DNA of 64,000 bases, taken from positions 35,227 to 99,226 of the forward strand of contig JBMNGP010000037.1 of NCBI GenBank assembly GCA_050949905.1. Reading direction: 5' to 3'. This stretch comes from DUML01 sp050949905 (GTDB taxonomy: Bacteria > Bacillota > Desulfitobacteriia > Desulfitobacteriales > Syntrophobotulaceae). This document shows, in pieces, positions 18,026 to 26,688 of the stretch (the first letter of the stretch is position 1; the number at the start of each line of letters is the position of its first letter). The notes under the pieces were generated by a model, which saw only the letters and a program-made list of their open reading frames with translations, was not told the origin of the DNA and did no database searches. The position numbers were made by a program, and so were the translations under genes.

Positions 18026-19105
18026 ATGGGGCTGCTGGTTGATATCAAGAAAAAGTTAAAAGGGTTTTCTCTTGATGTTGCGTTTTCCATAGATGATGAA
18101 TATCTGGGTATTTTGGGTGCTTCCGGTAGTGGGAAAAGTATGACCCTGAAATGTATCGCCGGAGTTGAAACCCCTGATGAAGGCCTTATTGTGCTCAATG
18201 GCAAAGTTCTATTTGATTCTGAGAAAAAAATTAATCTTAAACCACAGGAGAGAAATATTGGCTATCTGTTCCAAAACTATGCCCTTTTTCCCCATATGAC
18301 GGTCGAAGAAAACATTGGCCTAGGCTTAAAACTTCCCCAGGAAGAAAAAAAGCAGAAAGTTAAGGAAATGATCAAGGCCTTTCATTTGCAGGGGTTGGAA
18401 ACCAAATATCCAAATCAAATCTCGGGTGGACAGCAGCAGAGAGTTGCCTTGGCCAGGTGTATTGTCTATAAACCGGATGTGTTGATGCTGGATGAACCTT
18501 TTTCTGCCCTGGATTCACACTTAAAAGACCAGCTGCAGATTGAAATCTTCGAACTGCTGAAACTCTATGAGGGAGAAGTTTTGCTGGTCAGTCACAGCAG
18601 AGATGAAATATATAGGTTCTGCAAAAAACTTGTGGTGATAGATCAGGGAGAATCTATTTTGTGCGGAGAGACTAAAGATATTTTCAGACAGCCGAGATTA
18701 CATGCGGCAGCCAGAATAGTCGGCTGCAAAAATATTTCCAGATGTGAAATTATATCCTCACACTCAGTGCGGGCAGTTGATTGGGGATTTATTCTAGAAA
18801 TGGGGAGGCCGGTCCCGGAAAATACAAAATATCTTGGCATCCAAGCCCATGATTTTCATTTGCTTGATGTTGCACCTGATGATGCTTTGGGAAAAGAACA
18901 AAATAACGTCATTAAGTGTAAAATTAATAAAATAATTGAAGGGGAACTGGAATACAACGTCTATTTTAGAAACGAAGAATCAGAAGAAGAGAATGGCAAT
19001 TCGGATCTCTTATATAAAGTCAGAAAAGAACAATGGGACAACAGAAAAAATAAGGAAAATTTGCACTTGAAAATTCCTGAACAGGCAATTTTGCTTTTAG
19101 GGTAA
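18026..19105 (+). CDS. modC: molybdate ABC transporter ATP-binding protein ModC
   Basis: A 359-residue ABC ATPase: Walker A GASGSGKS (31-38), signature SGGQQQRVALARC, Walker B VLMLDEPFSALD and the H-loop VSHSRDEIYRF. The C-terminal 120 residues form a divergent TOBE-like regulatory region (IQAHDFHLLDV). It powers ModB from the cytoplasmic side. AAAGGGGAAG precedes ATG 18026, 11 bases after modB. Intact. Confidence 0.94.
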   Translation: MGLLVDIKKKLKGFSLDVAFSIDDEYLGILGASGSGKSMTLKCIAGVETPDEGLIVLNGKVLFDSEKKINLKPQERNIGYLFQNYALFPHMTVEENIGLGLKLPQEEKKQKVKEMIKAFHLQGLETKYPNQISGGQQQRVALARCIVYKPDVLMLDEPFSALDSHLKDQLQIEIFELLKLYEGEVLLVSHSRDEIYRFCKKLVVIDQGESILCGETKDIFRQPRLHAAARIVGCKNISRCEIISSHSVRAVDWGFILEMGRPVPENTKYLGIQAHDFHLLDVAPDDALGKEQNNVIKCKINKIIEGELEYNVYFRNEESEEENGNSDLLYKVRKEQWDNRKNKENLHLKIPEQAILLLG

Positions 19106-19119
19106 AAGGAGGAAGTAGC

Positions 19120-19470
19120 ATGACCAAACATCAAATCTATACCATGAGCTTCGCCAGAGTCTATCCCCTTTATGTTGCCAAGGCGGAGAAAAAAGGCCGG
19201 ACGAAAGCAGAAGTCGATGAAATCATTCGTTGGCTGACAGGATATAGCCAGGAAGAGTTGGCAGTACAGCTGGAAAAACAGACAGATTTGGAGACCTTCT
19301 TTGCGGAAGCCCCTCACTTGAATCCTAACCGGGCTTTAATCAAAGGGGTGGTTTGCGGTGTCCGGGTGGAAGATATCGAAGAACCACTTATGCGGGAAAT
19401 TCGCTATTTGGATAAGCTGATCGATGAATTAGCCAAAGGAAAAGCAATGGCAAAGATTTTACGGAAATAA
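19120..19470 (+). CDS. DUF2200 family protein
   Basis: A 116-residue soluble protein recognised as DUF2200 (KHQIYTMSFARVYPLYVAKA start, IRWLTGYSQEELAVQL). Function unknown; family members are small cytoplasmic proteins with an alpha-helical fold. AAAGGAGGAAG ribosome site. It follows modC by 14 bases and is probably read through from the mod operon; a strong terminator lies just after it. Confidence 0.85.
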   Translation: MTKHQIYTMSFARVYPLYVAKAEKKGRTKAEVDEIIRWLTGYSQEELAVQLEKQTDLETFFAEAPHLNPNRALIKGVVCGVRVEDIEEPLMREIRYLDKLIDELAKGKAMAKILRK

Positions 19471-19491
19471 GGGATTTTCCCACGGAATGTA

Positions 19492-19536
19492 AGGGATGGG
19501 GTTATTGACACCAAGGTGACGATAACCCCATCCCTT
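19492..19536 (+). terminator. intrinsic terminator after mod/DUF2200
   Basis: AGGGATGGGGTTAT (19492-19505) pairs perfectly with ATAACCCCATCCCT (19522-19535), a 14-bp GC-rich stem. The T tract is poor (TTTG), so efficiency is uncertain. Confidence 0.7.
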
Positions 19537-19556
19537 TGTCGCCGCTATCCGTATTT

Positions 19557-19634
19557 CACCGCAATCTCTTATCACCGCAATCTCTTATCACCGCAATCTC
19601 TTGTCGCCGTAATATCTTTGATACCGCAATATAA
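19557..19634. repeat. 16-bp tandem repeat
   Basis: The unit CACCGCAATCTCTTAT is present twice exactly (19557, 19573), once with one change (19589), and twice more degenerate (19605, 19621), all in strict 16-base register. It lies between the mod terminator and the AraC gene. No spacers, so not CRISPR; function unknown. Confidence 0.85.
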
Positions 19635-19715
19635 CGATCCGATTTTATTTATGTTAAAAAGTCGAGCATGATAATAGTAGCTTTGGTATTATGAAGACAG
19701 GAAAGGAGGGAGACA

Positions 19716-20579
19716 ATGTTAAAAGAATTAAATAGAGTTATTGACTATATTGAAGAGCATTTAACCGCTAACCTCTCTCTGGAAGCAATTTCTCAGTATG
19801 CCGGGGTTTCCGACTATCACTTGAGAATGATATTCTTTTATCTTGCGGGGATGACGCTTAGCGAATATATCAAAAACAGAAAACTGGCTGAAGCCAATAA
19901 GGATTTATTACAGGGGGAGAAAGTAACGGATGTTGCTTTTAAATATGGTTATCAATCACTGGACGGCTTTACCCGAGCTTTTAGAAAATGGAGCGGGTTT
20001 TTGCCCTCAGATGTAATCAAAAAGGGTATAAGCAAATCCTTTCCCAAACTTTCATTCATCATAACTGTCAAAGGAGGAGTTAGTATGGAATTTAGAATCG
20101 AAGAAAAACCGGCCTTTAATTTAGTAGGTGTAAGCAAGCGTGTTCCTATGCAATTTGAAGGTGTGAATATGGAGATTGTCAAGCTTGCTCAAAGTATCAC
20201 GGAGGAACAAAGGAAAGAAATGCATGCCCTGCAAAATATTGAGCCTTATGAAATTATCAATGCTTCTTATGATGCCGACGCTAATTTCTTAAAAGAAGAA
20301 GGGGATTTAACTCACTTGATAGGTGTCCTAACGACTGAAGATCAAGTAAGTGATCTCTTAGATAAAGTTCCGGTCCCAGCCTGTACTTGGGCGGTATTCC
20401 CTAATGAAGGGCCATTTCCTGCCACTTTACAAAATACCATGGCTAGGATTTATTCAGAATGGCTTCCTTCAGCCAATTACGAAGTAATTAATGTCCCTAC
20501 TTTTTCCTTTACGAGGATGGATAAGCAAAAAGAGAATTACGCTTATAGTGAAATTTGGATTCCTGTTCGCAAGAAGTAA
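19716..20579 (+). CDS. AraC-family regulator with GyrI-like effector domain
   Basis: A 287-residue protein with two AraC-type HTH motifs at the N-terminus (about 8-103; LSLEAISQYAGVSDYHL and VTDVAFKYGYQSLDGFTRAF) and a C-terminal GyrI/BmrR-like small-molecule-binding domain (about 124-286; EEKPAFNLVGVSKRVPMQFE). Such proteins activate multidrug or stress genes on binding hydrophobic ligands. GAAAGGAGGGAG precedes ATG 19716. No obvious dedicated target nearby. Confidence 0.92.
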   Translation: MLKELNRVIDYIEEHLTANLSLEAISQYAGVSDYHLRMIFFYLAGMTLSEYIKNRKLAEANKDLLQGEKVTDVAFKYGYQSLDGFTRAFRKWSGFLPSDVIKKGISKSFPKLSFIITVKGGVSMEFRIEEKPAFNLVGVSKRVPMQFEGVNMEIVKLAQSITEEQRKEMHALQNIEPYEIINASYDADANFLKEEGDLTHLIGVLTTEDQVSDLLDKVPVPACTWAVFPNEGPFPATLQNTMARIYSEWLPSANYEVINVPTFSFTRMDKQKENYAYSEIWIPVRKK

Positions 20580-20738
20580 AAACAACCCAGGCATTAAGTA
20601 GGCTTTTCTCTTCCAACCGGCAGCAAAACACAAACCGGAAAATGACCATTATTCGATTATGGAAAAGGACAGCGTACCCCGTTAGCCGAACTAAGATCTC
20701 CGATAGCTCTGGTATTAATAACATGGTTGTATGCTGCA

Positions 20739-20758
20739 TTAAACAGTATGCTGTTTAA
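20739..20758. other. palindrome in intergenic region
   Basis: TTAAACAG-TATG-CTGTTTAA, a perfect 8-4-8 dyad, in the 264-base gap between the AraC gene and the YccF gene. No T run follows, so an operator is as likely as a terminator. Nothing else is seen in this gap. Confidence 0.45.
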
Positions 20759-20843
20759 AACTTTCCAAAAAACCAGGAAAAATATATAATAATTAGGATA
20801 TAGAGAAGGAAAAGGGCGAAGCAACTTATTTCCGGAGGCAATT

Positions 20844-21206
20844 ATGAACTTAATTGGCAATATTATTTGGTTAGTCTTTGGGGGTATCCTTGGCGCCATT
20901 TTTTGGTTTATTGCCGGGCTGATATTGTGTCTGACGATTATCGGCATACCCTTTGGACTGCAATGTTTTAAGATTTCTCTGCTTGTCCTGTGGCCTTTTG
21001 GCAAAGAAGTCGAATTGGGCGGTTTTGGAGTAAGCGGCTTGCTCTTAAATATTTTGTGGCTCATTTTTCTGGGCTGGGAGCTTGCTGTCCACCATCTGAT
21101 TATCGGTCTTTTGTTCTGCCTTACGGTTATCGGTATTCCTTTTGGACTCCAGCATTTTAAATTTGCCCAGCTGGCGCTGGTTCCTTTCGGAGCGAAAATT
21201 AAATAA
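20844..21206 (+). CDS. YccF domain membrane protein
   Basis: A 120-residue inner-membrane protein made of two YccF (DUF307) repeats, each ending in IIGIPFGLQ(C/H)FK. Four hydrophobic helices in two hairpins. Function is not established for the family. CCGGAGG ribosome site six bases before the ATG. Intact and of normal length. Confidence 0.9.
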   Translation: MNLIGNIIWLVFGGILGAIFWFIAGLILCLTIIGIPFGLQCFKISLLVLWPFGKEVELGGFGVSGLLLNILWLIFLGWELAVHHLIIGLLFCLTVIGIPFGLQHFKFAQLALVPFGAKIK

Positions 21207-21242
21207 CAGGTTAGGGTCATAAAATTAAGGAGTTGGCGTTAG

Positions 21243-21932
21243 TTGGCTGCAGCAAAACAAACAATAAAAACTGCTTTTATCGAAGCTTTACCTTTGGCGA
21301 TCGCCATCGCCACCTACGGTTTATCCTATGGCGTTCTGGCTGCCCAAGCTGAGCTAAGCATAGCGGTTATAGTGCTAATGTCTATCTTGGTTTTTTCCGG
21401 CTCTGTCCAAATGGTAGTTGTTGCCATGTTAACAGTGGGGGCAAGTCTGACCAGCATTCTTTTGACCACTGTTTTGTTGAATTTGCGTAATTTGTTATAC
21501 GGGGCAGCCCTTGCCGAAAGCATCCTTCCGGCTAAGAAGTGGAGATGGCTGTTGGCCTATGGCGTAACAGATGAACCTTTTGTTTTAGGTATTGCCAGGT
21601 TTAAAAAATATGGACCGGATCCTTTATATTTTGGAGTTATTACCGCTACCTTTTATCTCGCCTGGGTATTATCCGGCCTGATGGGCACGTTAATCGGCAA
21701 CCAGGTTGATCCGCAAAAATGGGGATTGGACTTAGCTTTTCCGCTTACTTTTATAGCCCTGCTGCTTCCCGGCCTCAAGACAAATCCGGCCATTGCGACT
21801 GCTTTTGCCGCTGCAGCGATAGGGATAGGGCTTGAATACTTAATGCCGGGCAATGAATTGACGATTATCGCCGCAGGGGTTTTAGCGCCCTTAGTGGGTC
21901 TTTATGTCAGAGGGAGGTCCAAAGATGCTTAA
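21243..21932 (+). CDS. azlC: AzlC-family branched-chain amino acid exporter, large subunit
   Basis: A 229-residue membrane protein with about six to seven helices and the family stretches GLSYGVLAAQAEL and LVFSGSVQMVVVA. With AzlD it exports branched-chain amino acids or related compounds. TTG start at 21243 with AAGGAG nine bases upstream. Its end overlaps azlD by 8 bases. Substrate is inferred from B. subtilis AzlCD. Confidence 0.93.
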   Translation: MAAAKQTIKTAFIEALPLAIAIATYGLSYGVLAAQAELSIAVIVLMSILVFSGSVQMVVVAMLTVGASLTSILLTTVLLNLRNLLYGAALAESILPAKKWRWLLAYGVTDEPFVLGIARFKKYGPDPLYFGVITATFYLAWVLSGLMGTLIGNQVDPQKWGLDLAFPLTFIALLLPGLKTNPAIATAFAAAAIGIGLEYLMPGNELTIIAAGVLAPLVGLYVRGRSKDA

Positions 21933-22242
21933 TCCTTGGCTTTTAATCGGTTTACTTTTCCTTGTTACTTATGGCTCCCGGATTATCGGTATTGAGATTA
22001 TGGCCGGAAGAAAAATGAGTCCTTCGCTCCGGTTATATTTTAATTATGTTCCCATAGCAGTTATCACCGCAATTATTGTTAAACAGGTCTTAATTCCTGT
22101 CGATGGAGAGCTAACTATTTCCCTGCCGGTTCTTATCGGCGGCTTTTTTACTGCCGCGGCAAATTTGCTTACCAAGAGATTTTTGCCTTCTGTGCTTATT
22201 GGGATAATTATTGGCTTGGCAGTCCGCTATTTCTTGCTTTAA
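21925..22242 (+). CDS. azlD: AzlD-family branched-chain amino acid exporter, small subunit
   Basis: A 105-residue hydrophobic protein with three to four helices (LIGLLFLVTYGSRIIGIE, YFNYVPIAVITAIIVKQ), partner of AzlC. The frame is open to ATG 21904, but ATG 21925 follows GGAGGTCCAAAG and overlaps the azlC stop, so it is the better start. Confidence 0.92.
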   Translation: MLNPWLLIGLLFLVTYGSRIIGIEIMAGRKMSPSLRLYFNYVPIAVITAIIVKQVLIPVDGELTISLPVLIGGFFTAAANLLTKRFLPSVLIGIIIGLAVRYFLL

Positions 22243-22321
22243 CCCCAATTAACTAAATGGATACAGCAGAGTATTCTTTATCCATATTCTTATTAAGCGA
22301 AATGCAGATAGGTGATAACAT

Positions 22322-22507
22322 ATGAACAATTCTCTGATTGTCTATTATTCTCTATTCCAAAACACCAAAGATTTAGCCTTGGAAATAGCCAAACAGACCG
22401 GTGGTACTTTAAGAGAATTGATTCCGGAGAGGAATTATTCCTTTGACTATAATACTGCTGCCAAAGAGGTTACAAACTGGCTTCAGACAATTGTGCGGGT
22501 AATATAA
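22322..22507 (+). pseudogene. truncated flavodoxin
   Basis: A 61-residue frame starting MNNSLIVYYSLFQNTKDLAL, which matches the FMN-phosphate loop end of flavodoxins; LRELIPERNYSFDYNTAAKE also fits. A full flavodoxin has about 140-170 residues, so two thirds is missing; the frame ends abruptly at TAA and a terminator follows. Likely a deletion remnant. Confidence 0.65.
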
Positions 22508-22513
22508 CAAAAA

Positions 22514-22548
22514 ACGAGTTCCTTAATTTTTATCAAGGAACTCGTTTT
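22514..22548. terminator. bidirectional terminator
   Basis: ACGAGTTCCTT (22514-22524) and AAGGAACTCGT (22535-22545) form a perfect 11-bp stem. A T run follows on the plus strand (TTTTC) and a longer one on the minus strand (CGTTTTTTG). It can end both the flavodoxin remnant and the small minus-strand gene at 22604-22708. Confidence 0.85.
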
Positions 22549-22603
22549 CACTCACTTAAGGTTTGGCAATATGAAATTAGCATCATTTTTCATCACGCCC
22601 TTT

Positions 22604-22708
22604 TTAGGAGATTTTTTTGAGGATACTCTTCGGTTCAGTAGTTTTTAAAGATTCCAGCCCAACTGAAACGAGGATTTCTTCAATGATATTAATTTGTTTC
22701 TTGCTCAA
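22604..22708 (-). CDS. small protein of 34 aa with its own promoter, RBS and terminator
   Basis: The minus strand reads TTG at 22708, MSKKQINIIEEILVSVGLES and on, 34 codons to TAA 22604-22606. A GAGGAGGTG ribosome site lies just upstream (22712-22722). A promoter TTGCAA-N17-TATTAT fits at 22764-22736 (minus strand), and the bidirectional terminator at 22514-22548 follows. The peptide is amphipathic and charged with no Cys and no signal sequence. I do not recognise a family. The complete set of expression signals is the main reason to call it. Confidence 0.5.
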   Translation of the reverse strand: MSKKQINIIEEILVSVGLESLKTTEPKSILKKIS

Positions 22709-22735
22709 ATGCACACCTCCTCTCATAAAAAAATA

Positions 22736-22764
22736 ATAATATCACGGAATATAAAGTTTTGCAA
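22736..22764 (-). promoter_or_regulatory. sigma-A promoter of the 34-aa gene
   Basis: On the minus strand: TTGCAA (22764-22759), 17 bases, TATTAT (22741-22736); start near 22729, about 7 bases before the GAGGAGGTG ribosome site. Confidence 0.55.
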
Positions 22765-22945
22765 GTTAACTCGTTGCACCTCTGTTAATTCGAAACACAT
22801 GTATGCTTACATAATATGTTCAGGAAAAAATATGTTATACTGGACATTAGCAGAAAACACCTTAGTAGTAAACCAATAATGTGCCCTGCTCTCCTTTAGG
22901 CGAAGTATTTTATATATCTTGTTTTCTGCCGTTATTGCTTGGCTT

Positions 22946-23095
22946 ATGTCAAAATACTGGGATGCATTGCGCCATACATTGTCAAATAAAATTGCAGCGT
23001 TGGGTTTGTTTGTCCTTAGCTTGTTTGTAACTGTTATTATCTTTGTCTTCTGGGGATATTTACCGATAGAAACAACACCTGAAATGCTTTTTTAA
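22946..23095 (+). pseudogene. C-terminal fragment of a small membrane protein
   Basis: ATG 22946 starts MSKYWDALRHTLSNKIAALG, a 49-codon frame with one strong membrane helix (LFVLSLFVTVIIFVFWGYL). The same frame is open upstream without ATG (ILYILFSAVIAWL) back to a stop at about 22879, and no ribosome site precedes 22946. It looks like the remnant of a longer membrane protein; no family named. Confidence 0.35.
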
Positions 23096-23185
23096 CTATC
23101 GTTAAGATGTCAGGTAAAACAATTTAGTCTTAGAGTTACCGTGCAGCTGTGAAATAATTATTTATGCTAAAAGGAAACGATTGAT

Positions 23186-24277
23186 TTGTTCATTAAAAAT
23201 ATTTCAGCACGCCAGGTTGCCATGGCGTTTACAGGAAGTTTTTTGGGAGCCGGTTTTATGTCAGGGCAGGAACTCACGCAGTTTTTTGCGGTATTTGGAA
23301 GTTTTGGACTGCTGGGAATGTTTTTTGCTATCCTGCTCTTCTTCATGTTAAGCTGCTTTGTTATGAAAATCGCCAAACGCACTGGGATTACGGAGTTTGA
23401 TAAAATCATTGTAGAAAAAGAAAAACCATGGCTACGAGCGATTTTTGGCGGTGTTTTTCTATTTTTTCTGTTTGGGATTGTTGTTGTGATGATCGCGGGA
23501 GCCGGAGCGCTCTTGAATCAGGTGTGCGGTATCCCGACAATCTTGGGAAGTGCACTAATGGCTGTCTTTTTGGCGGTAATAGCATTGTGGGAAGCTAGAG
23601 GGGTAGTTACAGTATTTAGTATTACAGTTCCTCTCTTGATTATTGCTGCAGTAACTTGCGGTGTTTTGTCGTTTTTAGTTATCGAGGGAAGCAATATCGC
23701 AGCCTGGCCGTTTTCCGGGGCAAATCCCTTGCTTGGGAACTGGTTGTTTTCTACCGTTTCTTTTGTATCTTACAATATGATGGCAGCAGTCTCCATACTG
23801 GTGCCGCTGGCAACAGATGTGCAAGAAGAAAAGATTATTCATCAAGGAGTTCTTCAAGGGGCGCTGCAACTTATGATTGTATTCGTCTGTCTTTTGCTCC
23901 CCTTGATTTGGAATCAAACCATGCTGGCGGATGCAGAGCTTCCAATGCTTACACTTGCTGAAACAATACATCCTGTTTTGGGGATAGTCTATGCAATTCT
24001 TCTGTCTTGCGGAATGTTCGGCAGTGCGTTATCCTGTCTTTTTGGAGTTACTGTCCGTATCACGAAAATCAAAAATATAAAGGGAAGCACCCTGATACCG
24101 GCGTTGGTCGTGCTGGCTTTTCTGGGAAGTATTGCGGGCTTTAAAGAGCTCATAGCAATTGTGTTTCCTGTTTGCGGCTATATAGCTTTTTTTGCGATGA
24201 TTGGTATTTCTCTGCATTTTTTCTCTTTACAGAAGAAAATGAGACTTAACATAAAAGACAGGAGACAACATATCTGA
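23186..24277 (+). CDS. YkvI-family membrane transporter
   Basis: A 363-residue protein with about ten membrane helices, beginning NISARQVAMAFTGSFLGAGF, typical of the YkvI family in the APC (amino acid/cation symporter) superfamily. The substrate is unknown. TTG start at 23186 with AAAGGAAAC upstream. Stands alone between gene remnants and a two-component system. Confidence 0.82.
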   Translation: MFIKNISARQVAMAFTGSFLGAGFMSGQELTQFFAVFGSFGLLGMFFAILLFFMLSCFVMKIAKRTGITEFDKIIVEKEKPWLRAIFGGVFLFFLFGIVVVMIAGAGALLNQVCGIPTILGSALMAVFLAVIALWEARGVVTVFSITVPLLIIAAVTCGVLSFLVIEGSNIAAWPFSGANPLLGNWLFSTVSFVSYNMMAAVSILVPLATDVQEEKIIHQGVLQGALQLMIVFVCLLLPLIWNQTMLADAELPMLTLAETIHPVLGIVYAILLSCGMFGSALSCLFGVTVRITKIKNIKGSTLIPALVVLAFLGSIAGFKELIAIVFPVCGYIAFFAMIGISLHFFSLQKKMRLNIKDRRQHI

Positions 24278-24424
24278 ACAGTCCACTGTTTTAACGGGCA
24301 GCTAACTTAGAATATGATCATTATTAATTAGGGAGAATTTACCTGATAATTTTATAATTAGAGTACTATTGCCGGCAAATTTTAATGGAGCTCGATGGGA
24401 ATAAAGTTTTAAGGTGGTGATAGC

Positions 24425-25150
24425 TTGACTATCTTAATAGCTGAAGATGAAATGGATATCAGAAACCTTGTGCAGCTAAACCTTGAAAGGGAAGGCTATG
24501 CTGTCATTGCAGCCAGGGATGGGCTTGAAGCTCTTGAGGTTATCCGGAAAGAAACTATTGATCTGGCCATCCTGGATGTGATGATGCCTTACCTGGATGG
24601 GTTCAATCTTTTGCGGAAAATTCGTGAAATAAGTAACATGCCGGTTATCTTTCTGACAGCCCGGGGCGATGACATGGATAAAGTCTTGGGGCTTGGCATC
24701 GGTGCTGATGATTACCTGGTCAAGCCTTTTAGTATGGCTGAATTGATAGCCAGGGTCGGCGCCCAACTGCGCAGAAAACATCAGTATTCCTCGCCCAAGC
24801 AGCTAAAGCCCGAGCAAATTGTCTATGGGGGCTTGGTTCTGGATAAAAACAGCTGTTCTGTCTATAAAAACGGGAGGCCGGTGGAACTGAACGCCAAAGA
24901 ATATAAGCTTTTGGAGTACCTAATGGAAAACCCGGCCAGGGTTTTTACCAAGAAACAGTTATACCGGGCGGTATGGGATGAGGAAACTTATTATGATGAC
25001 AATACAATTATGGTGCATATCAGTCATCTCAGAAATAAAGTTGAAACAGACCCTAAGAATCCGGAGTACATAAAAACCATTCGCGGTATCGGCTATAAGT
25101 TCCATAAACAGGACGAGGGCAAACGAGAACAGGACGAGGAGAAGCGATGA
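24425..25150 (+). CDS. OmpR/VanR-type response regulator
   Basis: A 241-residue regulator: receiver domain (1-115; acidic pocket E7-D8, phospho-acceptor D51 in LAILDVMMPYLDGF, T78, K100) and a C-terminal winged HTH (about 130-232; ELNAKEYKLLEYLMENPARV). TTG start behind AAGGTGGTG. It overlaps the kinase gene by four bases, so the two form one operon. Closest known type is VanR-like regulators of envelope functions; the downstream membrane methyltransferase and S41 protease are possible targets. Confidence 0.95.
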   Translation: MTILIAEDEMDIRNLVQLNLEREGYAVIAARDGLEALEVIRKETIDLAILDVMMPYLDGFNLLRKIREISNMPVIFLTARGDDMDKVLGLGIGADDYLVKPFSMAELIARVGAQLRRKHQYSSPKQLKPEQIVYGGLVLDKNSCSVYKNGRPVELNAKEYKLLEYLMENPARVFTKKQLYRAVWDEETYYDDNTIMVHISHLRNKVETDPKNPEYIKTIRGIGYKFHKQDEGKREQDEEKR

Positions 25151-26559
25151 AAAAAATAGCAAATCAATTTATGGCCAACTATGTCCTGATGTTTATCATA
25201 TCGCTCTTGCTTGCTTTCTTTGCCTTTTTACTTATGGATTTTGCCGATCATGTCATATCCGATACCCTTGTGAAAAACAACTATACCGCAGAAATCCTCA
25301 TGCAAGATGATTATAGGCAAATTGACCCCGCTCCGGTGATTAAAAACGGCGGAGGGATGCAGGTCATAAACAGCAATTATGAAATCGTATTTTCGGCCGG
25401 CCTTAATACCTTTGCCAAAGACAAGTTGACACCGGCGGAGTTCACAGATTTTTTGACGGGGTCCAAGCAGACCGGTGTCCCTTACAGCTATGATATCCGG
25501 TATAATGATCAGGGGAAGTTCTGGTTGGTTGTGACCTTCCCCACTTCTCTGAGAATTGATTTTGCCATTGTCTATAATAAAGACTATGAATCGGTGGATA
25601 AACAAAAAGTCGTGGGTGTGATTGTAGCCCTTATTTTGTTCTATTTACTGATGCTGGCAATCAGCACCGTTATCTATTCCGAGATTACTTCTATCGCTAT
25701 CGTTAATCCTTTAAGAGAACTTTGCCACAGCGCCCGACGCTTGAAGGAAGGAGACTTTTCGGCCCGAGTTGCTCTTAATCTGAAAAACGAGTTTGCCGAA
25801 TTGCAGGATACCTTTAACGCTATGGCGGGGCAAATTGAACGGGAAATAGCTTTGCGTAAACAGTCTGAGGAGAACCGAAAACGCCTAGTGCTGGACATTT
25901 CTCACGACCTGAAAAATCCCCTGGCCAGTATTGTGGGCTATGCGGAATTGGGCTTAAGTAAACCTGATTTAACCAAAGATGAACGAGATGATTACTTCAA
26001 AATTATCTATGACAACGGGGTGCGGGCTAACAAGCTAATTACCGGTTTATTCCAGCTGTCCAAAATGGAAAGCTCAGAATATGTGCTCAACAAAACCAGG
26101 ATTGATATCTGTGAATATGTCAGAGAAGAAATAGGCAAAGCTATTCCCATCTTTGATCAGGCCGGTTTCAGCTATGATTTTGATATTCCGGAAAAAGAGA
26201 TTTTGGTAATGCTTGATCCGGAGCAAATGGCCAGAGTATTCTCCAACCTGGTGGCCAATACTGTGCAGTATAATCCTCAAGGAACCAGGATCATGATTCG
26301 TTTGGAAGAGCAAGCTGAACAAATCGTCCTTACTTTTAAAGATGATGGGATTGGCATACCCGCGGAAATCGCTAAGGATATCTTCAAACCTTTTGTCAGG
26401 GAGGATAAGGCCAGGAATTCTCAGACAGGAGGTACGGGCTTAGGCCTGGCCATTGTCGAGAAAATCATTGCCGCTCACGGCGGAAGTATAAATTTGCAAA
26501 CAGATCAAAACTGCGGGTGTGAGTTTGTTATCGGGCTCCCCAAAAACACTAAAATTTAA
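25147..26559 (+). CDS. VanS-like sensor histidine kinase
   Basis: A 470-residue kinase: membrane helix (11-32), extracytoplasmic sensor (33-150), second helix (155-180), HAMP (about 180-235), HisKA with His253 in LDISHDLKNPLASIVGYAEL, and HATPase_c with N, G1 (DDGIGIPAEIA) and G2 (GGTGLGLAIVEKII) boxes. It should phosphorylate the overlapping response regulator. The 120-residue sensor domain has no recognised ligand fold. ATG overlaps the preceding stop. Confidence 0.95.
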   Translation: MKKIANQFMANYVLMFIISLLLAFFAFLLMDFADHVISDTLVKNNYTAEILMQDDYRQIDPAPVIKNGGGMQVINSNYEIVFSAGLNTFAKDKLTPAEFTDFLTGSKQTGVPYSYDIRYNDQGKFWLVVTFPTSLRIDFAIVYNKDYESVDKQKVVGVIVALILFYLLMLAISTVIYSEITSIAIVNPLRELCHSARRLKEGDFSARVALNLKNEFAELQDTFNAMAGQIEREIALRKQSEENRKRLVLDISHDLKNPLASIVGYAELGLSKPDLTKDERDDYFKIIYDNGVRANKLITGLFQLSKMESSEYVLNKTRIDICEYVREEIGKAIPIFDQAGFSYDFDIPEKEILVMLDPEQMARVFSNLVANTVQYNPQGTRIMIRLEEQAEQIVLTFKDDGIGIPAEIAKDIFKPFVREDKARNSQTGGTGLGLAIVEKIIAAHGGSINLQTDQNCGCEFVIGLPKNTKI

Positions 26560-26688
26560 GATAGATTTAAGAATGGCAGCAGCTCTATTTAAGAAACCCT
26601 TGTTATTCTATGAACAAGGGTACGGAAAAGGGCTGTTTTCTATGGAGTACAGAAGTTAACCGTACCGAAGATAAAGGAGGTCTTAACT

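Noticed and set aside
19557..19634. CRISPR-like repeats
   Set aside because: The 16-base units are directly adjacent with no spacers and no cas genes.
22694..22879. 61-codon plus-strand frame
   Set aside because: Runs antisense through the promoter and ribosome site of the small minus-strand gene and has no family similarity.
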